From contig NZ_QLLT01000028.1 of the NCBI RefSeq assembly GCF_003259315.1, positions 1 through 64,000 on the forward strand: 64,000 nt of DNA, written 5' to 3'. Origin of the DNA: Kitasatospora sp. SolWspMP-SS2h. Lineage in GTDB: Bacteria > Actinomycetota > Actinomycetes > Streptomycetales > Streptomycetaceae. Positions 1-7,013 of this stretch are shown one piece after another. Both the position numbers and the translations under genes were made by a program. Each line of letters opens with the position of its first letter. Within the stretch, counting starts at the first letter, position 1. Under the pieces are notes generated by a model. That model saw nothing but the letters and a program-made list of their open reading frames with translations, was not told the DNA's origin and searched no databases.

Positions 1-1
1 G

Positions 2-1477
2 ACCCTCACCTGGGACAACGCCCATCGTCTCAGCAAGGTCAGCGGCCCGGCGGGCGACACGAAGTACGTCTACGACGCCGACGGCCAGGTCCTGCTCCAG
101 AAGGACCCCACCTCCACCGTCCTCTACCTGCCCGGCCAACAACTCACCCTCACCGGAACGAGCGTGACCGGCACCCGCTACACCCCCCTGCCCGGCGGCG
201 GCACCGTCGTGCGCACCGGCCTCGGCACCAACTACCGCTTCGAGATCACCGATCCCCACGGCACCGCCGGCCTGAGCCTGGACAACACCTGCCAGACCCC
301 GACCTGGCGCCAGTTCACCCCCTACGGCACCCCCCGCGGCACCACCGTCAGCTGGTTCGACAACCGCGGCTTCCTCAACAAGCCCACCAACACCACCACC
401 GGACTCACCACCCTCGGCGTCCGCCAGTACGACCCCGGCACGGGGAGCTTCATCAGCCCCGACCCACTCTTCGACCCCACCGACGCCCAGCAACTCGGCG
501 GCTACAACTACGCCGGCAGCAACCCCGTCGCCAAGAGCGACCCCACCGGCCTACGTCCCGAAGGCAAGTGTTCGGGTACCTGCAACGACGGGACGACCGA
601 CCTGTGGGGCGGCGGCCCCGATCACTGGGTGTACGAGAACGTCGGCAACATATGCGGTAACAAGATCAGCATCACCGTGATCGACTTCGGGAAGTACGGC
701 GGTTCAGACTCCTGGACGACGGACGCGCCGAAGAAGAAACTGCAGCCCACCAGCTGGGGTTGGGGCGTGAAGGTGCCCAACCGGGACCGAGACTTCTTTG
801 CAGGCCTGGTCCAGACGCTCGTGATCGAACCGTTGTCACTCGGCGGCGACTTCCTTACCGGCCTGGCCCCCGGGCCTTCCGCCGGTGACCGTCTGCGCGA
901 GAACTACGAACAGTGGATCCTCGCTCACGGAGTGGAGTTCGAGAGTGCGAACTACGCGGCGGGTGGGTTCCTGCCCATGGCCCTCGACGACCCGATCGGA
1001 GCGACCGGGTTCACCAAGGCACTCGCAGAGGACCCCGCCCAGGCCGCGCTGGTTAACGCCGTCCGCGAGCAGATGTACAACTCGTATGACACTTTCAAGA
1101 GCAACAACAGGCGTCCGGGCATGTCGGAGGGTCTGCTCCTGCCGGACGGCACGATGTACCTGAACTACAGCCTCAAGGGCACCAAGGCGAAGAACGTCGC
1201 GGAGGTCGACAACGTCCTGAATGATCTTCCAGACTTCTCGCGGGGCAACGGCCACGGTCAGTGCGGTCTGGTCCAGTGCATCAACCAGGCCATCCAGGAC
1301 GGGAGGGACCCGACCGGTGGCAAGGTCGCGGCGTTCACTATCCTCCCACCCGCCAAGAAGACCGAGGCACCCCTGGGCCCCTGCCGTAGTTGCTTCTCAC
1401 TTGTGAAGAAGTACGACCTGCAGGTACTCACCGGGGCGTCCGTGGCCGAGACCAAGACGAAGGGCGGCGGATGGTGA
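2..1477 (+). CDS. RHS-repeat polymorphic toxin, C-terminal part, with YwqJ-like deaminase tip (5' partial)
   Basis: The reading frame is open from base 2, so this is the last 491 residues of a larger protein that begins outside the window. YD-type repeat sequence runs to the RHS core end-motif around residues 141-183 (RQYDPGTGSFISPDP, then NYAGSNP, then DPTG). After this the sequence changes completely, as expected at the junction with a variable toxin tip. The tip ends with HGQC (H418, C421), a glycine pair and PCRSC (C461, C464), the layout of the YwqJ-type nucleic-acid deaminase family in which one Cys/His and a PCxxC pair bind zinc. The family's usual CAE is CGL here, so the catalytic glutamate appears to be missing. 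The SUKH gene 92 bases downstream fits an immunity partner. RHS identity is secure; the toxin family is a motif-based inference. Confidence 0.85.
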   Translation, partial: TLTWDNAHRLSKVSGPAGDTKYVYDADGQVLLQKDPTSTVLYLPGQQLTLTGTSVTGTRYTPLPGGGTVVRTGLGTNYRFEITDPHGTAGLSLDNTCQTPTWRQFTPYGTPRGTTVSWFDNRGFLNKPTNTTTGLTTLGVRQYDPGTGSFISPDPLFDPTDAQQLGGYNYAGSNPVAKSDPTGLRPEGKCSGTCNDGTTDLWGGGPDHWVYENVGNICGNKISITVIDFGKYGGSDSWTTDAPKKKLQPTSWGWGVKVPNRDRDFFAGLVQTLVIEPLSLGGDFLTGLAPGPSAGDRLRENYEQWILAHGVEFESANYAAGGFLPMALDDPIGATGFTKALAEDPAQAALVNAVREQMYNSYDTFKSNNRRPGMSEGLLLPDGTMYLNYSLKGTKAKNVAEVDNVLNDLPDFSRGNGHGQCGLVQCINQAIQDGRDPTGGKVAAFTILPPAKKTEAPLGPCRSCFSLVKKYDLQVLTGASVAETKTKGGGW

Positions 1478-1510
1478 CACCTCCCTCATAGCCGTCGTCC
1501 ACGGACCGCA

Positions 1511-1537
1511 GCCCTGCCGGATACCCTTCGGCAGGGC
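1511..1537 (+). terminator. Hairpin between toxin and immunity gene
   Basis: A perfect 9-bp stem (GCCCTGCCG / CGGCAGGGC) with a 9-base loop is followed by a short TGTT. It lies 33 bases after the toxin stop and before the immunity ribosome-binding site, so it could end or attenuate toxin-gene transcription. It lacks a long T tract, which is common for terminators in this group. Confidence 0.55.
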
Positions 1538-1569
1538 TGTTCCGTACGTCTGCAGAGGGAAGTGGTCCG

Positions 1570-2070
1570 ATGGACCGTAGATGGTGGCTATCGCTGTTCG
1601 GGGCGGCTACTGGGAACGCAGCCCGGCGGCGCGGTGATTTGAATCCCGTGCTCACCGAGTCCGAGGTGCGGGCGTTCGAGGACCGTTTCGCGATCGAACT
1701 TCCGGAGGATTACCGAGAGTTCCTGCTCACCGTGGGAGACGGCGGGGCGGGCGTGTGTCCGCTGCTCCGTCCCTGGTACCCGCCTGACGAACACGAGCCT
1801 TATCCCGGGTTCTTGGCGACCCCGTTTCCGCACGGCAGGGAGTTCCGGTTGGCTGGTCCGGTTGACGAGACCGAGGAACTCGTTGCGGGGACGATCGTGG
1901 TCGGGTACGACGGATTCGACCCGGTGAAGTGCTGGTACCGCCTGGTGGTCACCGGTGCCCAGGCTGGCCGCGTCTGGCAGGACCGGTTGGAACAGGAGGG
2001 CGTCCTGAAGCCTGGCCCGCGATTCGTGGTCTGGTACCGACACCGCCAGTTGACCGCCGGGCCCGACTGA
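1570..2070 (+). CDS. SUKH (SMI1/KNR4) family immunity protein
   Basis: This 166-residue cytosolic protein carries the SUKH core. About residues 28-55 read LTESEVRAFEDRF, then the hallmark LPEDYREFLLTVGDGG, followed by a GF.L..P segment. SUKH proteins are the commonest immunity proteins paired with RHS/WapA-type toxins, and many of their partner toxins are deaminases or nucleases. It sits directly behind the deaminase-tipped RHS end on the same strand, which supports the pairing. The ATG is preceded by AGAGGGA about 9 bases upstream. A basic segment of roughly 20 residues precedes the domain. The specific target is inferred from position only. Confidence 0.85.
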   Translation: MDRRWWLSLFGAATGNAARRRGDLNPVLTESEVRAFEDRFAIELPEDYREFLLTVGDGGAGVCPLLRPWYPPDEHEPYPGFLATPFPHGREFRLAGPVDETEELVAGTIVVGYDGFDPVKCWYRLVVTGAQAGRVWQDRLEQEGVLKPGPRFVVWYRHRQLTAGPD

Positions 2071-2281
2071 CGCCGCAGTAGGCCGGGGCGGACTTCAACC
2101 TGTCCTGCCACCGCCTTCTGCAATGCCCTCAGGGCCGGTTCTCGAAGATCGGACCCGGAACAGCACCGTAACGGTGCGATCGGCGGCCTGGCAGGGCTCA
2201 TGGGCCTTGTCGTGGCGGGTACCCGGGCCCCATCACTATTCGAGGCGGGTCAAGCATCACGCGACGACGGGGCTGGCCCGG

Positions 2282-3841
2282 TCATCTGCGGACCAGCAGC
2301 GCGACGCTCAGGCCGGAGACCCGCCACACCTGCTGGACGGTGAAGTGCCGTTCCAGGGTCTGCTGTTCGGCGTAGTGGACGGTTTTCAGCACGTCCGGGT
2401 CGCCGTCGTCCTTGGAGACCAGCCAGATCCGCGGCTCGTCGTGCAGGCAGGCCTCCGGCTCGGCGCACAGGCCGGGCCACAGGTCGTCGCGCCGCTCTCC
2501 GCTCTCCCCCGCCGAGACGTCCCGCAGCCGGACGTGGCGCGGCAGGCGGTCCAGGTAGTAGGGCACTCCGATGTCGATCCCCCACCACAGGGCGTCGCGC
2601 TGCTGGCCGTACGCGGCGCCGTCGCCCGGGCGGGAGCCGGCGTCGACGACCGCGGCGGCGGCCCGGTAGTCGAGCGGGACGAACCAGGTCAGCGGCTTCG
2701 GGTACTCGTAACGGGCGTGCGAGAGCGGGCCGCGCACCGCGACCTGGTCGGGGTACGCGAGCAGGCCGAGGACGGCCAGCGCGGCCACCGCGCCGCGGAG
2801 CCGGGCCAGGGCCAGACCCCCGCCGGCCAGGGAGCAGGCGGCCGGCAGGACGAAGAACATGTACTTCGCGATGAAGTACGAGTGGGAGCCGTACCGGGAG
2901 AGCACCCACAGCAGCAGGACCGGGAGCAGCACGCCGGCCGTGCCGAGCGCGGCGGAGTCCCGCCGGGGGCCGCCCCAGGCGAGCGCGCCGGCCAGCAGGA
3001 CGCCGCCCGCCAGCAGCGTGGAGCAGAAGAGCCCGCCCCAGACGTCCGCCAGCTGAGCGAGACCGGGCGCCTGGATCCAGCCGATCTGCCGGCCGGACTG
3101 CTCCCGGCCCAGCACGGCCACCGGGTACGCGCAGATCACGGCCAGCAGGACCGCGGCGGCGAAACCCGCGGGCCGCCGCCACCCGCGGGGCTCCCGCCGC
3201 CAGGCGACCAGGACGCCGAGGGCGTGCGCGGCCAGGAAGGCCAGCGCCACCAGGTGCAGGTAGGCGGTGCCCACCAGCGTCAGCGCGTAGGCGCCCCAGC
3301 GCGGTGCCGTCGGCCGTTCCAGGGCCCGCAGCAGGGCCAGCAGGGCCGCCGCGGCCATCAGCGTCACGAAGGCGTACGAGCGGGCCTCCTGGCCGTACCG
3401 GGCGACGGTCGGGGTGAGGGCGAGGACCAGGCCGCCCAGCAGGCCCGCGCGCGGGCCGAACATCCGCCGTCCGGCCAGCGCGGTGCAGGCCGAGGCACCG
3501 GCCATCGCCAGCACCGTCGGCAGGCGCAGCGCCGTCGGGGACTCGCCGGCCGCCGCCGTCCAGTAGTGCATGGCCAGGTAGTACAGGCCGTGCACCGCGT
3601 CGACGTTCCCGAGCATGGCGAGGATCGCGCCGGGGGGACGGCGGATCACGGTCAGGGTGGCCAGTTCGTCGTGCCACAGCACCGGGCGGCCGATCAGCAG
3701 CAGGCCGGACGCCAGGGCGAGCAGGGCCGGGAGGAGCCAGACCCGGCCGGTCAGCCGCCGCAGGACCGGCAGTGCGACGCCGGTCCGGTCCCGGCCGGGG
3801 CCGGGGGAGGACGCGGGCGGGGACGGGGCGGTCCGGGCCAT
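2282..3841 (-). CDS. Multi-spanning membrane glycosyltransferase (GT39/ArnT-like)
   Basis: A 519-residue polytopic membrane protein. After a short Pro/Arg-rich cytoplasmic tail, a membrane helix at about residues 33-52 leads into WHDELATL, the acidic first-loop motif (Asp-Glu) typical of GT-C polyprenyl-phosphate-sugar transferases such as PMT and ArnT. The next loop has the GLYYLAMHYW and RLPTVLA elements usual in the dolichyl-phosphate-mannose mannosyltransferase family. About eight to ten further hydrophobic segments follow, then a C-terminal extracytoplasmic domain of about 150 residues. It probably transfers a lipid-linked sugar to a surface polymer or protein. It converges with the SUKH gene across about 210 bases in which I see no gene. 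The exact donor and acceptor cannot be read from the sequence. Confidence 0.8.
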   Translation of the reverse strand: MARTAPSPPASSPGPGRDRTGVALPVLRRLTGRVWLLPALLALASGLLLIGRPVLWHDELATLTVIRRPPGAILAMLGNVDAVHGLYYLAMHYWTAAAGESPTALRLPTVLAMAGASACTALAGRRMFGPRAGLLGGLVLALTPTVARYGQEARSYAFVTLMAAAALLALLRALERPTAPRWGAYALTLVGTAYLHLVALAFLAAHALGVLVAWRREPRGWRRPAGFAAAVLLAVICAYPVAVLGREQSGRQIGWIQAPGLAQLADVWGGLFCSTLLAGGVLLAGALAWGGPRRDSAALGTAGVLLPVLLLWVLSRYGSHSYFIAKYMFFVLPAACSLAGGGLALARLRGAVAALAVLGLLAYPDQVAVRGPLSHARYEYPKPLTWFVPLDYRAAAAVVDAGSRPGDGAAYGQQRDALWWGIDIGVPYYLDRLPRHVRLRDVSAGESGERRDDLWPGLCAEPEACLHDEPRIWLVSKDDGDPDVLKTVHYAEQQTLERHFTVQQVWRVSGLSVALLVRR

Positions 3842-4030
3842 GGAACGGTCCTGCGCTTTCGGCCGACAGCCACCCGGACCGGTCCGGCCGGGCAGTTTCG
3901 CGCGACTTTATCGCCGACCGGCCGGTACCGCAGGATTCCCGGCGCACGACATGCCGCGCGCGCCCCCTCGGCCCAGCCGTTCGACCCGTTCGGCCCGGAC
4001 CGGTCGGCGCGGCCGCCCTACACTCGCCCC

Positions 4031-5344
4031 GTGAGCGAAACCCTGCAGGACGCCGCGCTCGTCCTGGTGTTCATCATGTTGGGCGGCCTGTTCAACGTCG
4101 CCGAGATCGCGCTGATCTCGCTGCGCGAGGGGCAGATCCGCGCGCTGGAGGCGGTGGGGACGCGGCGGGCCGGGCGGGCCGCGCACCTGGCGGCCGACCC
4201 GAACCGGTTCCTGGCGGCGGTGCAGGTCGGGGTGACCTGCATGGGCTTCCTGTCGGCCGCGTTCGGCGCGGACACGCTGGCCGGGAAGCTGGCGCCGGTG
4301 TTCGTCCGGGCCGGCCTGTCGGAGGGCGTCGCGGACGCGGTCGCGCTGGTCGGCCTGACCCTGGTCATCTCGTACGCCTCGCTGGTGCTGGGCGAGTTGA
4401 CGCCCAAGCGGATCGGCCTGCAACGGGCCGAGTCGATCGCGCTGCTGGCCGCGCCGGTGGTCGACGTGATGTCGGTGGTGCTGCGGCCGGTGATCTGGCT
4501 GCTCGGCCACTCGACCAACCTGATGGTCCGCCTGCTGGGCGGCGACCCGAGCGCCGGACGCGGCGTGATGAGCCCCGAGGAACTGCGCGGCCTGGTCGCC
4601 GCCAACACCGAACTCGGCTCGGACGAACGCGCGTTGATCAACGAGGTGTTCGCGGCGGGGGAGCGCCAGCTGCGCGAGGTGATGGTGCCGCGCACCGAGG
4701 TGACCTTCCTGGACGGCGACCGGCCGGTCGGCGAGGTCCGGGCCGAGACCGACTCCGCCCCGCACTCCCGCTACCCGGTGGTCGAGGGCTCCTACGACGC
4801 GGTGACCGGCTTCGTGCACGTCCGCGACCTGTACGGGGCGCGCGGCGAGCAGGCCGTCCGGGTGCGCGAGCTGGCCCGCCCGGTCAAGCTGCTGCCCGCC
4901 ACCAAGCGGGTGCTGGAGGCGATGGGCGAGATGCGCCGCGAGGGCCACCACCTGGCGATCGTGGTCGACGAGTACGGCGGCACCGCGGGCATCGTCACCC
5001 TGGAGGACCTGGTCGAGGAGGTGATCGGCGAGATCCGCGACGAGTACGACGCCCAGGACACCACCGCGACCCGCAGGCTGGCCGGCGGCGGCGTCGAGAT
5101 CGACGGGCTGCTCAACCTCTCCGACTTCACCCAGGAGACCGGCCTGACCCTGCCCGAGGGCCCGTACGAGACGGTCGCCGGCTTCGTGGTGCGCGAACTG
5201 GGCCGGCTGCCCCGCAAGGGCGACCAGGTGGTCACCGACGCCGGGGCGCGGCTGACCGTCGCCCGGCTGGACGGGCGGCGGGTCGAGCGGCTGCGGGTGA
5301 GCACCGTCACACCGGCCGAACCGGTGGCCCCGGAGGTTTCCTGA
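4031..5344 (+). CDS. CNNM/CorC-HlyC family membrane protein with CBS domains
   Basis: A 437-residue protein with the full family architecture: an N-terminal DUF21/CNNM membrane domain of about three to four helices (residues about 1-185, including the FNVAEIALISL segment), two CBS domains (about 205-325; MVPRTEV at the first, IVVDEYGGTAGIVTLEDL in the second) and a C-terminal CorC_HlyC transporter-associated domain (about 345-425). Relatives are implicated in Mg2+/Co2+ homeostasis; the older haemolysin label is misleading. The GTG at 4031 starts just before the first membrane helix. The open frame extends much further upstream, but that part is antisense to the glycosyltransferase and low in complexity. 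It ends 29 bases before trpS. Confidence 0.88.
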   Translation: MSETLQDAALVLVFIMLGGLFNVAEIALISLREGQIRALEAVGTRRAGRAAHLAADPNRFLAAVQVGVTCMGFLSAAFGADTLAGKLAPVFVRAGLSEGVADAVALVGLTLVISYASLVLGELTPKRIGLQRAESIALLAAPVVDVMSVVLRPVIWLLGHSTNLMVRLLGGDPSAGRGVMSPEELRGLVAANTELGSDERALINEVFAAGERQLREVMVPRTEVTFLDGDRPVGEVRAETDSAPHSRYPVVEGSYDAVTGFVHVRDLYGARGEQAVRVRELARPVKLLPATKRVLEAMGEMRREGHHLAIVVDEYGGTAGIVTLEDLVEEVIGEIRDEYDAQDTTATRRLAGGGVEIDGLLNLSDFTQETGLTLPEGPYETVAGFVVRELGRLPRKGDQVVTDAGARLTVARLDGRRVERLRVSTVTPAEPVAPEVS

Positions 5345-5373
5345 CCGGCCCGGGGAACTGGAACAATGGCCGC

Positions 5374-6411
5374 ATGGTCAACGCAGCGGTCACCGGTCCC
5401 GTGAAGGACCGTCCCCGGGTGCTCTCCGGCATCCAGCCCACCTCGGGCTCCTTCCACCTGGGCAACTACCTCGGCGCGGTGCGCCAGTGGGTCGACCTCC
5501 AGGAGGCCAACGACGCCTTCTACATGGTGGTCGACCTACACGCCATCACCGTCGAGCAGGACCCGGCGGTGCTGCGGCAGAACACCCGGATCTCCGCCGC
5601 GCAGCTCCTCGGCGCCGGCCTCGACCCGGAGCGCTGCACCCTGTTCGTGCAGTCCCAGGTGCCCGAGCACGCCCAGCTCGCCTGGGTGATGAACTGCCTC
5701 ACCGGCTTCGGCGAGGCCTCCCGGATGACCCAGTTCAAGGACAAGTCGGCCAAGCAGGGCAGCGACCGCACCACGGTCGGCCTGTTCACCTACCCGGTGC
5801 TGATGGTCGCCGACGTGCTGCTCTACCAGGCCGACGCGGTGCCGGTCGGCGAGGACCAGCGCCAGCACCTGGAGCTCACCCGGGACCTCGCGGACCGCTT
5901 CAACACCCGCTACGGCCGGACCTTCACGGTGCCCGAGCCGTACATCCTCAAGGCCACCGCGAAGATCCAGGACCTCCAGGACCCGGCCGCGAAGATGAGC
6001 AAGTCCGCGGCCACCGACAAGGGCCTGGTCAACCTGCTCGACCCGGCGAGGACCAGCGCCAAGAAGTTCAAGAGCGCCGTCACCGACACCGACACCGTCG
6101 TCACGTACGACGAGGCCGCCAAGCCCGGCGTCTCCAACCTGCTGCGCATCCACTCCGCGCTCAGCGGACGGTCGGTCGACGAACTGGTCGCGCACTTCGA
6201 GGGCAAGATGTACGGCGCCCTGAAGACCGAGCTCGCCGAGCTGTTCACCGAGTGGGTCACCCCGTTCCAGGCCCGCACCCAGCAGTACCTGGACGACCCG
6301 GCCGAGCTGGACCGGGTGCTGGCGCTGGGCGCCGAGAAGGCCCGCGCGGTGGCCGCCGAGACGCTCGCCGAGGTCTACGACCGGGTCGGCTTCCTGGCGC
6401 CCAAGCGCTGA
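5374..6411 (+). CDS. trpS: Tryptophanyl-tRNA synthetase
   Basis: Class I aminoacyl-tRNA synthetase charging tRNA-Trp, cytosolic, 345 residues, the normal bacterial length. The signatures are SGIQPTSGSFHLGNYLGA near the N terminus (HIGH equivalent, HLGN), the GEDQRQHLEL tryptophan/tRNA-fold segment and a canonical KMSKS loop near residue 209. The ATG at 5374 gives a nine-residue leader before the conserved region; a GTG at 5401 is an alternative. The stop overlaps the next ATG by one base (TGATG), so the 2H phosphoesterase is probably translationally coupled. Confidence 0.96.
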   Translation: MVNAAVTGPVKDRPRVLSGIQPTSGSFHLGNYLGAVRQWVDLQEANDAFYMVVDLHAITVEQDPAVLRQNTRISAAQLLGAGLDPERCTLFVQSQVPEHAQLAWVMNCLTGFGEASRMTQFKDKSAKQGSDRTTVGLFTYPVLMVADVLLYQADAVPVGEDQRQHLELTRDLADRFNTRYGRTFTVPEPYILKATAKIQDLQDPAAKMSKSAATDKGLVNLLDPARTSAKKFKSAVTDTDTVVTYDEAAKPGVSNLLRIHSALSGRSVDELVAHFEGKMYGALKTELAELFTEWVTPFQARTQQYLDDPAELDRVLALGAEKARAVAAETLAEVYDRVGFLAPKR

Positions 6412-6968
6412 TGCCGACGGCTGCCGCCCCCGACGGTGCCGGCCTCGACGAGGCCGTCACCATCGGCGTGTCCATACACGTCCCGGAGCCCTACGGCAGC
6501 CGGGTGCAGGACGCCCGGGCCGGCCACGGCGACCCGCAGGCCAGGTCGATACCGACCCACGTCACCCTGCTCCCGCCGACCGAGACCCGCACCGCCCTGC
6601 TGCCCGCGATCGAACACCACCTGCGGACGGTGGCCGCCGCGCGCCGCCCGTTCCGGATGCTGCTCCAGGGCAGCGGCACCTTCCGCCCGGTCTCCCCGGT
6701 GGTGTTCATCCGGGTCGAGGAGGGCGCCCAGGAGTGCCGCGAACTGGAGGCCGAAGTCCGCTCCGGCCCGCTCGCCCGCGAACTGGCCTTCCCCTACCAC
6801 CCGCACGTCACCGTCGCCCACGGCCTCCCCGAACCGGTCCTGGACGCCGCCTACGAGGACGCCCGGAGCTTCCGGGCGGTCTTCGAGGTCGGTGAGTTCG
6901 TCCTCTCACGGTTCGGGGCGGATTCTGTGTGGCGTCCCTGGTCGGCATTCGGATTCGGCGCTGCCTGA
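6411..6968 (+). CDS. 2'-5' RNA ligase / 2H phosphoesterase superfamily protein
   Basis: A 185-residue protein with the two HxT motifs that define 2H phosphoesterases: PTHVTLLPP near residue 46 and YHPHVTVAHG near residue 127, about 80 residues apart as expected. Superfamily members hydrolyse or ligate 2',3'-cyclic or 2'-5' RNA linkages. The in vivo substrate of this actinobacterial branch is not settled. The start codon overlaps the trpS stop, implying co-expression with the tRNA synthetase. It is followed at once by the convergent teichoic-acid-type gene, with only 45 bases between the stops. Confidence 0.85.
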   Translation: MPTAAAPDGAGLDEAVTIGVSIHVPEPYGSRVQDARAGHGDPQARSIPTHVTLLPPTETRTALLPAIEHHLRTVAAARRPFRMLLQGSGTFRPVSPVVFIRVEEGAQECRELEAEVRSGPLARELAFPYHPHVTVAHGLPEPVLDAAYEDARSFRAVFEVGEFVLSRFGADSVWRPWSAFGFGAA

Positions 6969-7013
6969 CCGCCCCCGGACCGGCTGGGAGTTCCCCGGGG
7001 CTTCACTGGGGGT

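Noticed and set aside
2071..2281. Possible transposase remnant between the SUKH gene and the glycosyltransferase
   Set aside because: The composition drops slightly and a short GCACCGT/ACGGTGC inverted repeat is present, but no transposase motif, terminal repeat or target duplication can be seen.
2123..4030. Long plus-strand frame fused in front of the CBS-domain protein
   Set aside because: It is antisense to a clear membrane glycosyltransferase, rich in Gln/Arg/Gly shadow composition, and has no family content before the DUF21 domain at 4031.
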